From contig CAZVFU010000084.1 of assembly GCA_964626595.1 (NCBI GenBank), forward strand, positions 1 to 8,748: DNA of 8,748 bases, written 5' to 3'. Shown piece by piece: positions 1-6,823 of the stretch. Origin of the DNA: JAWLFI01 sp964626595. Lineage in GTDB: Bacteria; Bacteroidota; Bacteroidia; Chitinophagales; Saprospiraceae. Below the pieces are notes generated by a model, which worked only from the letters and a program-made list of their open reading frames with translations, was not told where the DNA came from and ran no database searches. The position numbers and the translations under genes were made by a program. The first letter of the stretch is position 1; every line of letters starts with the position of its first letter.

Positions 1-110
1 TGAGTGAGGCCGAGCGAAAGCGAGGGCGTCGCGCCTTTGGCGGGACCGAGTCACGAACATAGCGACCCCGATTCCAGCCGCTTCGCCGCGGCGGAACCGG
101 GGTGATGCCC
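1..110. repeat. GC-rich hairpin-rich intergenic element, partial (cut by window edge)
   Basis: This GC-rich stretch lies just downstream of ileS and has no plausible gene. It holds a strong imperfect hairpin: bases 65-81 (ACCCCGATTCCAGCCGC) pair with 88-103, with one mismatch (A71/C97), one bulged A (76) and loop TTCGCC. A smaller one pairs GGCG (25-28) with CGCC (32-35), which can instead pair with GGCG at 39-42. On the plus strand it ends GGGGTGATGCCC, followed six bases later by seven A's (118-124 region). The complete element at 7501-7707 ends in much the same way (GGGGGATCGCCC then six A's), and both contain GGCCGAGCGA on the plus strand (8-17 and 7591-7600). I infer that they belong to one dispersed family. 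The left end is outside the window. It does not look like an ordinary ileS terminator, because no T-run follows the hairpin on the ileS strand. Confidence 0.55.
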
Positions 111-134
111 TAATTCAAAAAAAGAGGGGATAAG

Positions 135-3100
135 CTACGCGCGCTCAATCGAAGCCTGTACATCCATATCCTCGGCTAAGGTCAGATCGGTCCCGCTGAG
201 CGTGCCTGAGAGCTGAATGTCGTCGGCCAAAATTTCGCGGGCAATCATGTCGCCGTGGGCCTCCACCGCGCGAACGACTTTCGGGTGGTCCGAAACCTGC
301 ACGCGAATGCGGTCTGTCACCTCCAGGTCGGCTTCCTTTCGCAAGGCTTGCAGCGCATGAATCAACTCTCGCGCCATACCTTCGTCCGCCAATTCCTCAG
401 TGATAGTAATGTCAAGCGCCACGGTAAGAGTGCCACTGCTCGCCACCTGCCAGCCGGGAATGTCCTCGCTGATAATTTCTATATCATCGGGTCCTAAAGT
501 GTAGTTTCGATCCTCCACCTGAAGGGTCATCTCTCCTTTTTCCTCGAAAGAGCGGATATCGGCATCGCTGAGGGCCTGGATGTGCTGATTAGCGGCTTTC
601 ATATCGGCACCTAAGCGCTTACCGAGGGTGCGAAAATTGGGTTTGGCGCGCTTTCGAATCACACCGGAAGCGTCCTCTACATAATCGATTTCTTTGACAT
701 TGACTTCCTGCAAAACAATGTCCTCTATGGCTTGCACCTGTGATTTGAATTCCGATGAAGAGACCGGCAAGAGTATTTTCTGCAGGGGCTGACGTACCCG
801 GATGCCTTCTTTCTTGCGCAGAGAAAGAACGAGCGATGAAATCCGCTGAGCGTAATCCATACGTTGATTCAGGCCTTCGTCGATGGCTTCGGCTTCCACT
901 GTTGGGAAGTGGGTCAGATGCACGGAGTCCTGTTTTTCAAGCCCCGTACATCCATCGAGCTGTTGATAGAGCCAGTCGCCGTAGAAGGGGGCGATGGGTG
1001 ACATCAGTTTAGCCACATTGAGCAGGCATTCGTACAGGGTTTGGTAAGCGGCAATTTTGTCCTGGCCGTATTCCCCCTTCCAGAATCGGCGGCGACAGAG
1101 TCGGACGTACCAGTTGCTGAGTTGATCGATAACAAAAGACTGAATCTTCCGTCCTGCCATCGTGGGTTCGTAATTTTCGAGATCCTCCTTCACGTCCCGG
1201 ATGAGAACATGAAGCTGTGACAATACCCAGCGATCAATTTCCGGTCTGTTGCCCACAGGTACGCGATCTTCAGAATAAGTGAAGTCATCAATATTGGCGT
1301 AAAGCGCAAAAAAGCCGTAAGTGTTGTGCAGGGTACCAAAGAATTTACGCTGCACCTCAGCCAGTCCTTCGAGATCAAATTTGAGATTGTCCCAGGGCTG
1401 CGCGTTGGTAATCATATACCAGCGCGTGGCATCTGCGCCGTACTTCTCAAGGGTCGAAAAGGGTTCGACGGCATTCCCCAGACGTTTGGACATTTTGCGC
1501 CCATTCTTGTCCTGCACCAGCCCATTGGAAACCACATTTTTGTAAGCGACGCTGTCGAAGGCCATCGTGGCAATCGCATGCAGTGTGTAGAACCAACCCC
1601 GCGTTTGATCCACACCCTCAGCAATAAAATCAGCGGGGAAGTTGGCCTTGAAAAGCTCTTCGTTTTCAAACGGATAATGCCACTGGGCATAAGGCATAGA
1701 TCCGGAATCGAACCACACATCGATCAGGTCGAGTTCACGGTACATGGGAAGGCCTTCTTCATTGACGAGCACAACCTCATCAATATAAGGTCGGTGTAAG
1801 TCCTCAGGGACGGTCTGATCCATACCGAGAACCTCATTGGCTCGGGCAATGGCATCACTGAGCTCGGCTATGGAGCCGATACAGCGCTCGTCGCTTCCAT
1901 CGCGGGTGCGCCAGATAGGAAGAGGGATGCCCCAGAATCGGGAGCGGGAGAGATTCCAGTCCTGCAGGTTTTCCAGCCACTGACCAAAGCGCTTTTCTCC
2001 GGTGTGACTGGGCTTCCAGTTGATGGTTTTATTGAGCTCAACCATGCGGTCTTTGGCCTTGGTGGCCCGGATAAACCAGCTGTCCAGTGGAAAGTACAAA
2101 ATAGGTTTGTCTGTCCGCCAGCAATGGGGGTAATTGTGCTCGTATTTTTGAACCTGAAAGGCTTTATTTTCCTGCTTGAGCTGAACGGCCAGGTCGATAT
2201 CGACCGGCACATAATCCGGGTCATCGGTAAAGTCCTTGACATAGCGGCCCGAGTATGGGCCCATATCTTCTGTAAAGCGGCCTTGCTCATCGACCAGCGT
2301 CAGATGTGCCAGTCCATATTCCCGTCCAATTTGTTGGTCATCCGCACCAAAGGAGGGCGCGATGTGGACAATACCCGTTCCGTCTTCAGTAGAGACGTGG
2401 TGACCGGCCACAATCAGATAGGCGTCGCCGCCTTCCGGGCTGGCATAATCGAAAACGGGCTCATAACGCAAGCCCACTAGTTCACTCCCTTTCAGTCGAT
2501 GTACTATCCGGTAAGGAATCTCTTTATCACCCTCGGTGTAGGATTCTAAATCGCCTTCTTCTCCGGAAAAGTAGGCCGAAAGCAGATCGGCGGCCAGAAG
2601 AACGGCCACGCGCTCATTTGTATAGGGATTGAAGGTGTCTACGAGAACGTACTCGATCTTTTTACCCACTGCCAGGGCCGTATTGGAAGGCAGAGTCCAG
2701 GGCGTAGTGGTCCATGCCAGCGCATAGACCGGGCGTCCATCAACCTTTTCCGATAAGGCCTGCGTTTGGGGGCTGTCGGTCAATTTAAACTGCGCGGTAA
2801 CCGAAGTATCTTTTACCGAGCGGTAGCAGCCGGGCTGATTGAGCTCATGCGAGCTGAGTCCGGTTCCGGCGGCCGGTGAATAGGGCTGAATGGTATATCC
2901 CTTGTAGAGATAGTCTTTCTGATACAAGCGCTGGATCATATTCCAAACGGACTCAATGTACTCGTTTTCGAAGGTGACGTAGGGGTCATCCAGGTCGACC
3001 CAATACCCCATTTTTCGGGTAATGTCATCCCAGAGGTCTTTGTACCGCATGACCGTTTCCCGGCACTTTTGGTTGTATTCGTCTACGGTGATTTTTTTAC

Positions 3101-3419
3101 CGATATCTTCTTTAGTGATACCGAGTTCTTTTTCCACGCTGAGCTCAATAGGCAGACCGTGCGTATCCCAACCGCCTTTTCGAGCCACGCGAAACCCCTG
3201 CATGGTTTGAAAGCGGCAAAAAAGATCCTTTACGGTACGGGCCATGACGTGATGTATGCCCGGTTTCCCGTTTGCCGAGGGTGGCCCTTCGTAGAAAACA
3301 AAGGGCTTGTCGGCCGGTCGCTCTTCGATGGAGCGTTGGAATATCTTGTGCTCTTCCCAGTATTTGACCAGCGATTTATCAATCTCCGGCAAATTGAGTT
3401 GCTTAATTTCTTTATACAT
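135..3419 (-). CDS. ileS: Isoleucine--tRNA ligase, type 2 (GxHH signature)
   Basis: Cytoplasmic class I aminoacyl-tRNA synthetase that charges tRNA-Ile with isoleucine and hydrolyses mischarged valine. The protein is 1094 residues, the usual size for the Bacteroidota form. Seen: ATP-binding signature at residues 54-57 reading GIHH rather than HIGH, within PPSANGKPGIHHVMAR; WDTHGLP near 84-90; CP1 editing-domain motifs WTTTPWTLPSN (236-246) and GTGIVHIAPSFGADD (347-361); SRSRFWGIPLP (491-501); VDQTRGWFY (603-611); KMSKR (642-646). No C-terminal CxxC zinc pair is apparent, unlike the E. coli enzyme. The start at 3419 (MYKEIKQLNLPEI) is preferred over an in-frame ATG 13 codons upstream at 3458, because that ATG overlaps a -7 promoter box and the family N-terminus begins near MYKEI. 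The stop is TAG. No partner gene such as dksA/traR or lspA is visible downstream before the window ends. As I recall, published work ties GxHH to mupirocin hyper-resistance. Confidence 0.97.
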   Translation of the reverse strand: MYKEIKQLNLPEIDKSLVKYWEEHKIFQRSIEERPADKPFVFYEGPPSANGKPGIHHVMARTVKDLFCRFQTMQGFRVARKGGWDTHGLPIELSVEKELGITKEDIGKKITVDEYNQKCRETVMRYKDLWDDITRKMGYWVDLDDPYVTFENEYIESVWNMIQRLYQKDYLYKGYTIQPYSPAAGTGLSSHELNQPGCYRSVKDTSVTAQFKLTDSPQTQALSEKVDGRPVYALAWTTTPWTLPSNTALAVGKKIEYVLVDTFNPYTNERVAVLLAADLLSAYFSGEEGDLESYTEGDKEIPYRIVHRLKGSELVGLRYEPVFDYASPEGGDAYLIVAGHHVSTEDGTGIVHIAPSFGADDQQIGREYGLAHLTLVDEQGRFTEDMGPYSGRYVKDFTDDPDYVPVDIDLAVQLKQENKAFQVQKYEHNYPHCWRTDKPILYFPLDSWFIRATKAKDRMVELNKTINWKPSHTGEKRFGQWLENLQDWNLSRSRFWGIPLPIWRTRDGSDERCIGSIAELSDAIARANEVLGMDQTVPEDLHRPYIDEVVLVNEEGLPMYRELDLIDVWFDSGSMPYAQWHYPFENEELFKANFPADFIAEGVDQTRGWFYTLHAIATMAFDSVAYKNVVSNGLVQDKNGRKMSKRLGNAVEPFSTLEKYGADATRWYMITNAQPWDNLKFDLEGLAEVQRKFFGTLHNTYGFFALYANIDDFTYSEDRVPVGNRPEIDRWVLSQLHVLIRDVKEDLENYEPTMAGRKIQSFVIDQLSNWYVRLCRRRFWKGEYGQDKIAAYQTLYECLLNVAKLMSPIAPFYGDWLYQQLDGCTGLEKQDSVHLTHFPTVEAEAIDEGLNQRMDYAQRISSLVLSLRKKEGIRVRQPLQKILLPVSSSEFKSQVQAIEDIVLQEVNVKEIDYVEDASGVIRKRAKPNFRTLGKRLGADMKAANQHIQALSDADIRSFEEKGEMTLQVEDRNYTLGPDDIEIISEDIPGWQVASSGTLTVALDITITEELADEGMARELIHALQALRKEADLEVTDRIRVQVSDHPKVVRAVEAHGDMIAREILADDIQLSGTLSGTDLTLAEDMDVQASIERA

Positions 3420-3447
3420 AGGTCGCGAGATTAATCTGTTGAGGTCA

Positions 3448-3455
3448 CAAAGGTA
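3448..3455 (-). promoter_or_regulatory. -7 box of the ileS promoter (TACCTTTG)
   Basis: On the minus strand TACCTTTG matches the Bacteroidota consensus TAnnTTTG at every fixed position. It would start transcription near 3441 and give a leader of about 20 nt before the ATG at 3419. No convincing -33 TTTG is seen 19-21 bases upstream. The leader contains a 10-bp perfect palindrome, AGATTAATCT (3428-3437). No tRNA-like or T-box leader is present, which is expected since T-boxes are mainly a Firmicutes and Actinobacteria feature. Confidence 0.5.
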
Positions 3456-3620
3456 CAATTTCCGAGAAAGAGAAGGAACTGAAATCGAGCTGCGGGGAAA
3501 TTGGATGTTGCCAGGGCCGGAGCTACTGTATTCTTTGTCTGGTTTACTCTTGAAATTTTATAAGCCATGCCACGAATTTTGACTGCACCTTGGCGACCGA
3601 AGCTCATTTTGTAGGAAATT

Positions 3621-3686
3621 GCGAAAAGCGAATGGCGAATAGCGAATAGCGAACGGCGAATGGCGAATAGCGAATAGCGAATTGCG
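3621..3686. repeat. Heptamer tandem array, GCGAAT[A/G]
   Basis: Nine consecutive 7-bp units start at 3621: GCGAAAA, GCGAATG, GCGAATA, GCGAATA, GCGAACG, GCGAATG, GCGAATA, GCGAATA, GCGAATT, then a final GCG. Units 2-5 and 6-9 form a 28-bp higher-order repeat (ATG, ATA, ATA, then ACG or ATT). The array lies between the convergent-side end of fic and the 5' end of ileS. The remaining intergenic bases 3459-3620 show nothing clear. Seven-base periodicity in a non-coding tract suggests slippage growth; copy number is likely variable between strains. Confidence 0.9.
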
Positions 3687-3720
3687 TCCCCTTCAACCTG
3701 CTACACCTTCTTTCTATATT
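3676..3720. repeat. Left copy of imperfect direct repeat bracketing fic
   Basis: Bases 3676-3720 match 4976-5020 without gaps, exactly 1300 bases apart, at 32 of 45 positions by eye. The shared blocks are AGCGAA, GCG, CCTTCAA, CTGC and TTCTATATT. This copy begins in the last units of the heptamer array and runs over the fic stop codon: the TAG of fic is the CTA inside TTCTATATT. See the partner copy upstream of fic. Confidence 0.55.
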
Positions 3721-4808
3721 GATTTCGGTTTTTGGGTTAACAGGTCGATCAAGGCCTGATTAATGTAATAATTGACCCTTCCTTGTTTCACTTTTTCCAG
3801 CAAACCGGCTGCTGCCAGATCGTCCAAATATTTTGAGGCCGTCTGCCGGGTTACGTCGAGTTCTTTTTCTAAATATTTTATTTTGCTGTAGGGGTGCTTA
3901 AATAGATGGTTAATTAAGTCTTGACTATAAAAAGGAAACGAGCTGCGGATCTGATGCTTATAGTTCATCATCAACGTCCGGATATCCTTGATGACAGAAA
4001 TAGTTTGTCGAGAGGTTTCTGCAATGCCTTCTAACATATACAAGAGCCAGCTTTGCCAGTCATTGTGCGTACGAACTCGCTGGAGTAATCGGTAATACTC
4101 GGCTTTATTCTGAACGATAAATCGACTCAGGTAAAGCACAGGCAAATCCAATAGCCCCTTTTGTACCAGATACAGCATATTAATAATCCGTCCGGTACGA
4201 CCATTGCCGTCAAAAAAGGGGTGAATGCTTTCAAACTGGACATGAATCACCGCCATTTTTATGAGCGGATGCACAGAAGAAAGGGAGTCATCATTAATGT
4301 ATTGTTCTAAATTTATTAATGCCGCCTCAATGGTTTCTTTATCCTGAGGAGGAATAAAAACAACCTCTTTCGTAGCAGCATTTTTAAGTTTTGTGCCTGG
4401 AACACTTCGGATTCCAGCATCGTTATGCTCTAGCACCTTTTGGATGGATATGATATGGCGGGTGGTAAGGAGTCCATCTTCCAATACCTGTTCATATCCT
4501 TTTATTAGAGCTTGGAAGTATCGCCGCACCTCTTTGGTCGCCTGGTCAATTTTTTTTTCTGATTGCAGCCCGGCCTTATATAAAGCATCTGAGGTTGTGA
4601 CAATGTTTTCTATTTCGGAAGAGTCTTGAGCCTCCTGAATGGGAAGTGTACTCAATAAAATCAACCGGTTTGGGATTAATAGGGACACTCCTTTTAATTC
4701 GGCAAGATACCTCTGTGCATCTAAAGCCTTTTTAAGTACTTCAGGCGTTTCCAAATCCAATGCCGGTGGAAGTGGCTGCCATTTCCACTCTTCAGTTATA
4801 TTACTCAT
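3714..4808 (-). CDS. Fic family AMP-transferase with N-terminal inhibitory helix and C-terminal winged helix
   Basis: The 364-residue protein carries the canonical Fic active site HPFFDGNGRTGR (196-207: catalytic His196, Asp200, Arg207). Fic enzymes usually transfer AMP from ATP to a hydroxyl side chain of a target protein. An [S/T]xxxE[G/N] inhibitory motif is present at 63-68 (SSEIEN, with Glu67), N-terminal to the core, so this is a class II, self-inhibited Fic. The segment around 132-154 (GIRSVPGT ... VFIPP) is the usual flap that docks the target. Residues about 300-350 form a winged helix (DVTRQTASKYLDDLAAAGLLEK is the HTH-like part, with a basic wing near KQGRVNYY), so it probably binds DNA. 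The start ATG at 4806-4808 follows a weak purine stretch (AAAGAG). Its composition is AT-richer than ileS. It stands alone, with no antitoxin partner, as expected when the inhibitory helix is in cis. Its target protein is unknown. Confidence 0.95.
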   Translation of the reverse strand: MSNITEEWKWQPLPPALDLETPEVLKKALDAQRYLAELKGVSLLIPNRLILLSTLPIQEAQDSSEIENIVTTSDALYKAGLQSEKKIDQATKEVRRYFQALIKGYEQVLEDGLLTTRHIISIQKVLEHNDAGIRSVPGTKLKNAATKEVVFIPPQDKETIEAALINLEQYINDDSLSSVHPLIKMAVIHVQFESIHPFFDGNGRTGRIINMLYLVQKGLLDLPVLYLSRFIVQNKAEYYRLLQRVRTHNDWQSWLLYMLEGIAETSRQTISVIKDIRTLMMNYKHQIRSSFPFYSQDLINHLFKHPYSKIKYLEKELDVTRQTASKYLDDLAAAGLLEKVKQGRVNYYINQALIDLLTQKPKSI

Positions 4809-4826
4809 GTTAACTTGCTCTTTATC

Positions 4827-4895
4827 CTTTTACACATTGCCAAAATACGTTAAAAGTATCCGATTTCTTTAACACGTTTTCAAAATAGATTAAAA
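4827..4895. promoter_or_regulatory. Two dyad-symmetric operator-like repeats, 40 bp apart, in front of fic
   Basis: Bases 4827-4855 and 4867-4895 are direct repeats (23 of 29 identical) with an offset of exactly 40. Each is also a dyad. The distal one centres on C4881: inner arms TTTT/AAAA (4877-4880 and 4882-4885) and outer arms TTTAA/TTAAA (4868-4872 and 4890-4894) are perfect. The proximal one centres on 4841, with matching outer TTT/AAA, AC/GT and inner ATT/AAT. A degraded third unit may begin near 4907 (TTTTAACA). The spacing is close to four helical turns, and the sites overlap the predicted -33 box and transcription start of fic. I infer autorepression by the winged helix of the Fic protein; the binding protein itself is not shown by sequence. 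Confidence 0.6.
4851..4885 (-). promoter_or_regulatory. Probable fic promoter
   Basis: On the minus strand TACTTTTA (4858 down to 4851) matches TAnnTTTG at all fixed positions but the last. A TTTTG (4885 down to 4881) lies upstream with a 22-base spacer, at the long end of the range for Bacteroidota promoters. Transcription would begin near 4844. The -33 element sits in the middle of the distal dyad repeat, and the -7 element touches the proximal one. Confidence 0.4.
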
Positions 4896-4975
4896 TTTCC
4901 GCGTATTTTTAACATACTGGGCCTAAAAGTAGGTTTAGAGCTATTTTTTGCGAGCGAAATCTGCAGGATCACCAC

Positions 4976-5020
4976 AGCGAAAAGCGATTCCTTCAATCTG
5001 CGCAATCCCCGTTCTATATT
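4976..5020. repeat. Right copy of imperfect direct repeat bracketing fic
   Basis: This is the partner of 3676-3720 (blocks AGCGAA, GCG, CCTTCAA, CTGC, TTCTATATT in identical spacing). It lies 168 bases upstream of the fic start, beyond the dyad repeats, so fic and its control region are enclosed between the two copies. Two more GCGA words sit at 4949-4956. This may be a member of a dispersed family associated with the heptamer array rather than a true target-site duplication, since the copies have diverged. Confidence 0.5.
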
Positions 5021-5169
5021 CACTAAAGCTACAGAACACGAATTACATTGATTTTTAGGGGTTCAAACCGATTCCTTAGACCCGAGAGCGTAGAGGGTGT
5101 CGTAAAAAATCGGTGAAAATCGATACCAGATATTTGGTTTTGGTCGTAATCTTGTGAAATTTTTTGAAC
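5021..5169. other. Intergenic stretch before the dioxygenase gene
   Basis: No gene is seen here. TAATCTTG at 5147-5154 differs from the -7 consensus at one fixed position and would start transcription about 9 bases before the ATG at 5170, but no -33 element is properly spaced. AACCGATT (5066-5073) and AATCGGT (5108-5114) form a weak inverted pair with a long gap, which I do not consider significant. No Shine-Dalgarno site is visible. Confidence 0.3.
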
Positions 5170-5802
5170 ATGGAAGTACGAGCGCGATCGACTGAAGACA
5201 TCTATAGCCAACTGATACAGGATTTTTATGAGAAAGGATATGGGATAGCCGACCCCTTTCTGCCCGCCGATAGCTGTGCGGGAATCTTGACGGAATTGCA
5301 GGCAGAGCAAGCTGATGGTGCATTTCATAAGGCCGGCGTGGGCAAGGATGCGTCTCATCAGGTCATTCATACCTTGCGTGGCGACTATATAAAGTGGCTG
5401 GAGCCGAATGAACAGCAGCCCCACACCCTGAGCTATTTGCGTCAGCTTGATCACCTGCGCCTGGCGCTGAATCGACGTTGCTTTTTGGGTTTGCAAGACT
5501 ACGAGGTACACATGACCCAGTATCCGCCACATACCTGCTACCACCGGCATGTGGATGCCTTTCATTGTGACGATAACCGCCGGGTATCTATCGTCCTATA
5601 CCTGAATTTTGACTGGCGAGCGGAACACGATGGCCGTTTACTCCTCTATCCGGAGAACAGCAAGGGGGGCTCAGTAGAGATTCTACCTAAGGTCGGGCGT
5701 TTGGTGCTATTCGAAAGCGTCCTGGAACACGAAGTTTTGCCCGCTACGCAGCGGCGATATAGCATCACGGGCTGGATGTTGCGCGACAAACGCCTGTTTT
5801 AA
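5170..5802 (+). CDS. 2-oxoglutarate/Fe(II)-dependent dioxygenase, SM-20/prolyl-hydroxylase-like
   Basis: The 210-residue soluble protein has the pattern of the double-stranded beta-helix dioxygenases: HxD as HVD at 127-129, a distal His at 187 (VLEHEV), and a basic residue about eight later (RR at 195-196, in RRYSITGW) that would hold the 2-oxoglutarate carboxylate. The sequence between them (VSIVLYLNFDW ... GRLLLYPE ... GRLVLFES) is the familiar strand pattern of SM-20-like prolyl hydroxylases. The N-terminal half (1-110) is helical and typical of that family. No signal peptide is seen. An in-frame TTG lies two codons upstream, but the ATG at 5170 is preferred. It stands alone, with 114 bases before the next gene. 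The substrate, protein or small molecule, cannot be told from sequence. Confidence 0.88.
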   Translation: MEVRARSTEDIYSQLIQDFYEKGYGIADPFLPADSCAGILTELQAEQADGAFHKAGVGKDASHQVIHTLRGDYIKWLEPNEQQPHTLSYLRQLDHLRLALNRRCFLGLQDYEVHMTQYPPHTCYHRHVDAFHCDDNRRVSIVLYLNFDWRAEHDGRLLLYPENSKGGSVEILPKVGRLVLFESVLEHEVLPATQRRYSITGWMLRDKRLF

Positions 5803-5886
5803 TGAACCGGAGAAAGAGTCTGGTACTTTGATGGCCTTGGGGGAATAGTGGCACCCAGAAGGTATGGCCATTGAGGGATTCTCCCC

Positions 5887-5894
5887 TATCTTTG
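5887..5894 (+). promoter_or_regulatory. -7 box of the fructosamine-kinase promoter (TATCTTTG)
   Basis: TATCTTTG matches TAnnTTTG exactly, placing the transcript start near 5901 and giving a leader of about 16 nt. AAAAGG at 5906-5911 may act as a weak ribosome binding site. No good -33 box is seen at the normal spacing; the nearest TTG (5871-5873) is too close. Upstream, GGGGAAT (5840-5846) and ATTCTCCCC (5878-5886) can pair around a large loop and might help end the dioxygenase transcript, but there is no T-run. Confidence 0.45.
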
Positions 5895-5916
5895 TTTACG
5901 AATCCAAAAGGCCACC

Positions 5917-6780
5917 ATGATACCTCAAGACATCCGGGACGCTCTCAGTGAAGAATGGAATATTTACATCACAGCGGTACATCCCGTCTCCGGGGGTTGC
6001 ATCAATCAGGCCTATGAAATTCAGACCGCTGAGGGATCGTATTTCCTCAAGGTCAATGGACAGGAGCCGGCCGACTTTTTTCGTAAGGAAGCCGCCGGTC
6101 TGAACGAATTGCGGTCGGCGGGTACGGAACTCCTGATACCTGAAGTAATGGCCCTGCGCGATCCGGCACCTAATGCACCGGGCTTCTTGCTTATGGAGTT
6201 TATTCCAGCACAAACGCAGGGCGATGCGGCTGCCTTTGGCGCTCAGTTGGCGCTTTTGCATAGGCATACACGGGCTCAATTCGGCTTTATTCACGATAAT
6301 TACATCGGCAGCCTGCCCCAAGCCAATGCCGATAGCCCAGACTGGATCGATTTCTTTTGCAGTCAGCGCATCGAGCCTTTATTGAAAAAGGCCATAGACA
6401 CCGGAAAAGTGGAGCCCCGCTTACTCAGCCATTGGGGTCGCCTGGCCAGCCGCCTGGATCAACTGATCCCTAAATGTGAGCCGTCCTTATTGCACGGCGA
6501 TTTGTGGAGCGGAAACTACATGTACGATACTCAGGGACGAGCCGTTTTGATTGATCCGGCGGTGTATTATGGCCATCCCGAGATGGACCTGGCGTTTTCT
6601 CGCATGTTTGGTGGATTTTCCGCCGCATTTTACGAAGGCTATGAGTCCGTCTCTCCGCTCGAGTCCGGCTTTGCAGAGCGCGTGGATATTCACAATCTGT
6701 ATCCCCTGCTGGTGCATGTGAATTTATTTGGCGGGCATTATGCGAATCAGTTGCGGCGGGTTTTGGAGGGGAAGGGGTAG
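5917..6780 (+). CDS. Fructosamine kinase family protein
   Basis: The 287-residue cytoplasmic kinase of the fructosamine-3-kinase family has a phosphotransferase fold like that of choline and aminoglycoside kinases. Seen: a glycine-poor P-loop region VSGGCINQAYEI (24-35); ATP-binding Lys45 in YFLKV, with Glu58 in RKEA as its likely partner; hinge LLMEFIP (91-97); GFIHDNYIGSLPQ (123-135), characteristic of the family; catalytic loop HGDLWSGN (193-200) with Asp195; metal-binding Asp213 in LIDPAVYYGHPEMDLA. Family members phosphorylate sugar adducts on lysines (fructosamines or ribulosamines) so that they break down, repairing glycated proteins; the exact substrate is not predictable. Length and motif order are normal. 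The ATG at 5917 is supported by the -7 box at 5887. hicA begins 43 bases after its stop. Confidence 0.94.
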   Translation: MIPQDIRDALSEEWNIYITAVHPVSGGCINQAYEIQTAEGSYFLKVNGQEPADFFRKEAAGLNELRSAGTELLIPEVMALRDPAPNAPGFLLMEFIPAQTQGDAAAFGAQLALLHRHTRAQFGFIHDNYIGSLPQANADSPDWIDFFCSQRIEPLLKKAIDTGKVEPRLLSHWGRLASRLDQLIPKCEPSLLHGDLWSGNYMYDTQGRAVLIDPAVYYGHPEMDLAFSRMFGGFSAAFYEGYESVSPLESGFAERVDIHNLYPLLVHVNLFGGHYANQLRRVLEGKG

Positions 6781-6823
6781 GTGAAAAAGATAACGTCTTG
6801 ATTTGCGTTCTTAGCACATTAGG

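Noticed and set aside
65..103. Intrinsic terminator for ileS
   Set aside because: The hairpin is strong, but the T-run on the ileS strand precedes rather than follows it.
2004..2480. 158-codon open frame antisense to ileS, and similar frames at 1326-1799 and 3069-3434
   Set aside because: They are shadows of a well-conserved coding gene with no recognisable domains.
3420..3458. Upstream ATG for ileS at 3458
   Set aside because: It overlaps the TACCTTTG promoter box and adds residues absent from the family.
3621..3686. CRISPR array
   Set aside because: Units are 7 bp and contiguous, with no spacers.
5029..5565. 178-codon frame antisense to the dioxygenase gene
   Set aside because: It overlaps a gene with complete catalytic motifs and shows no family pattern of its own.
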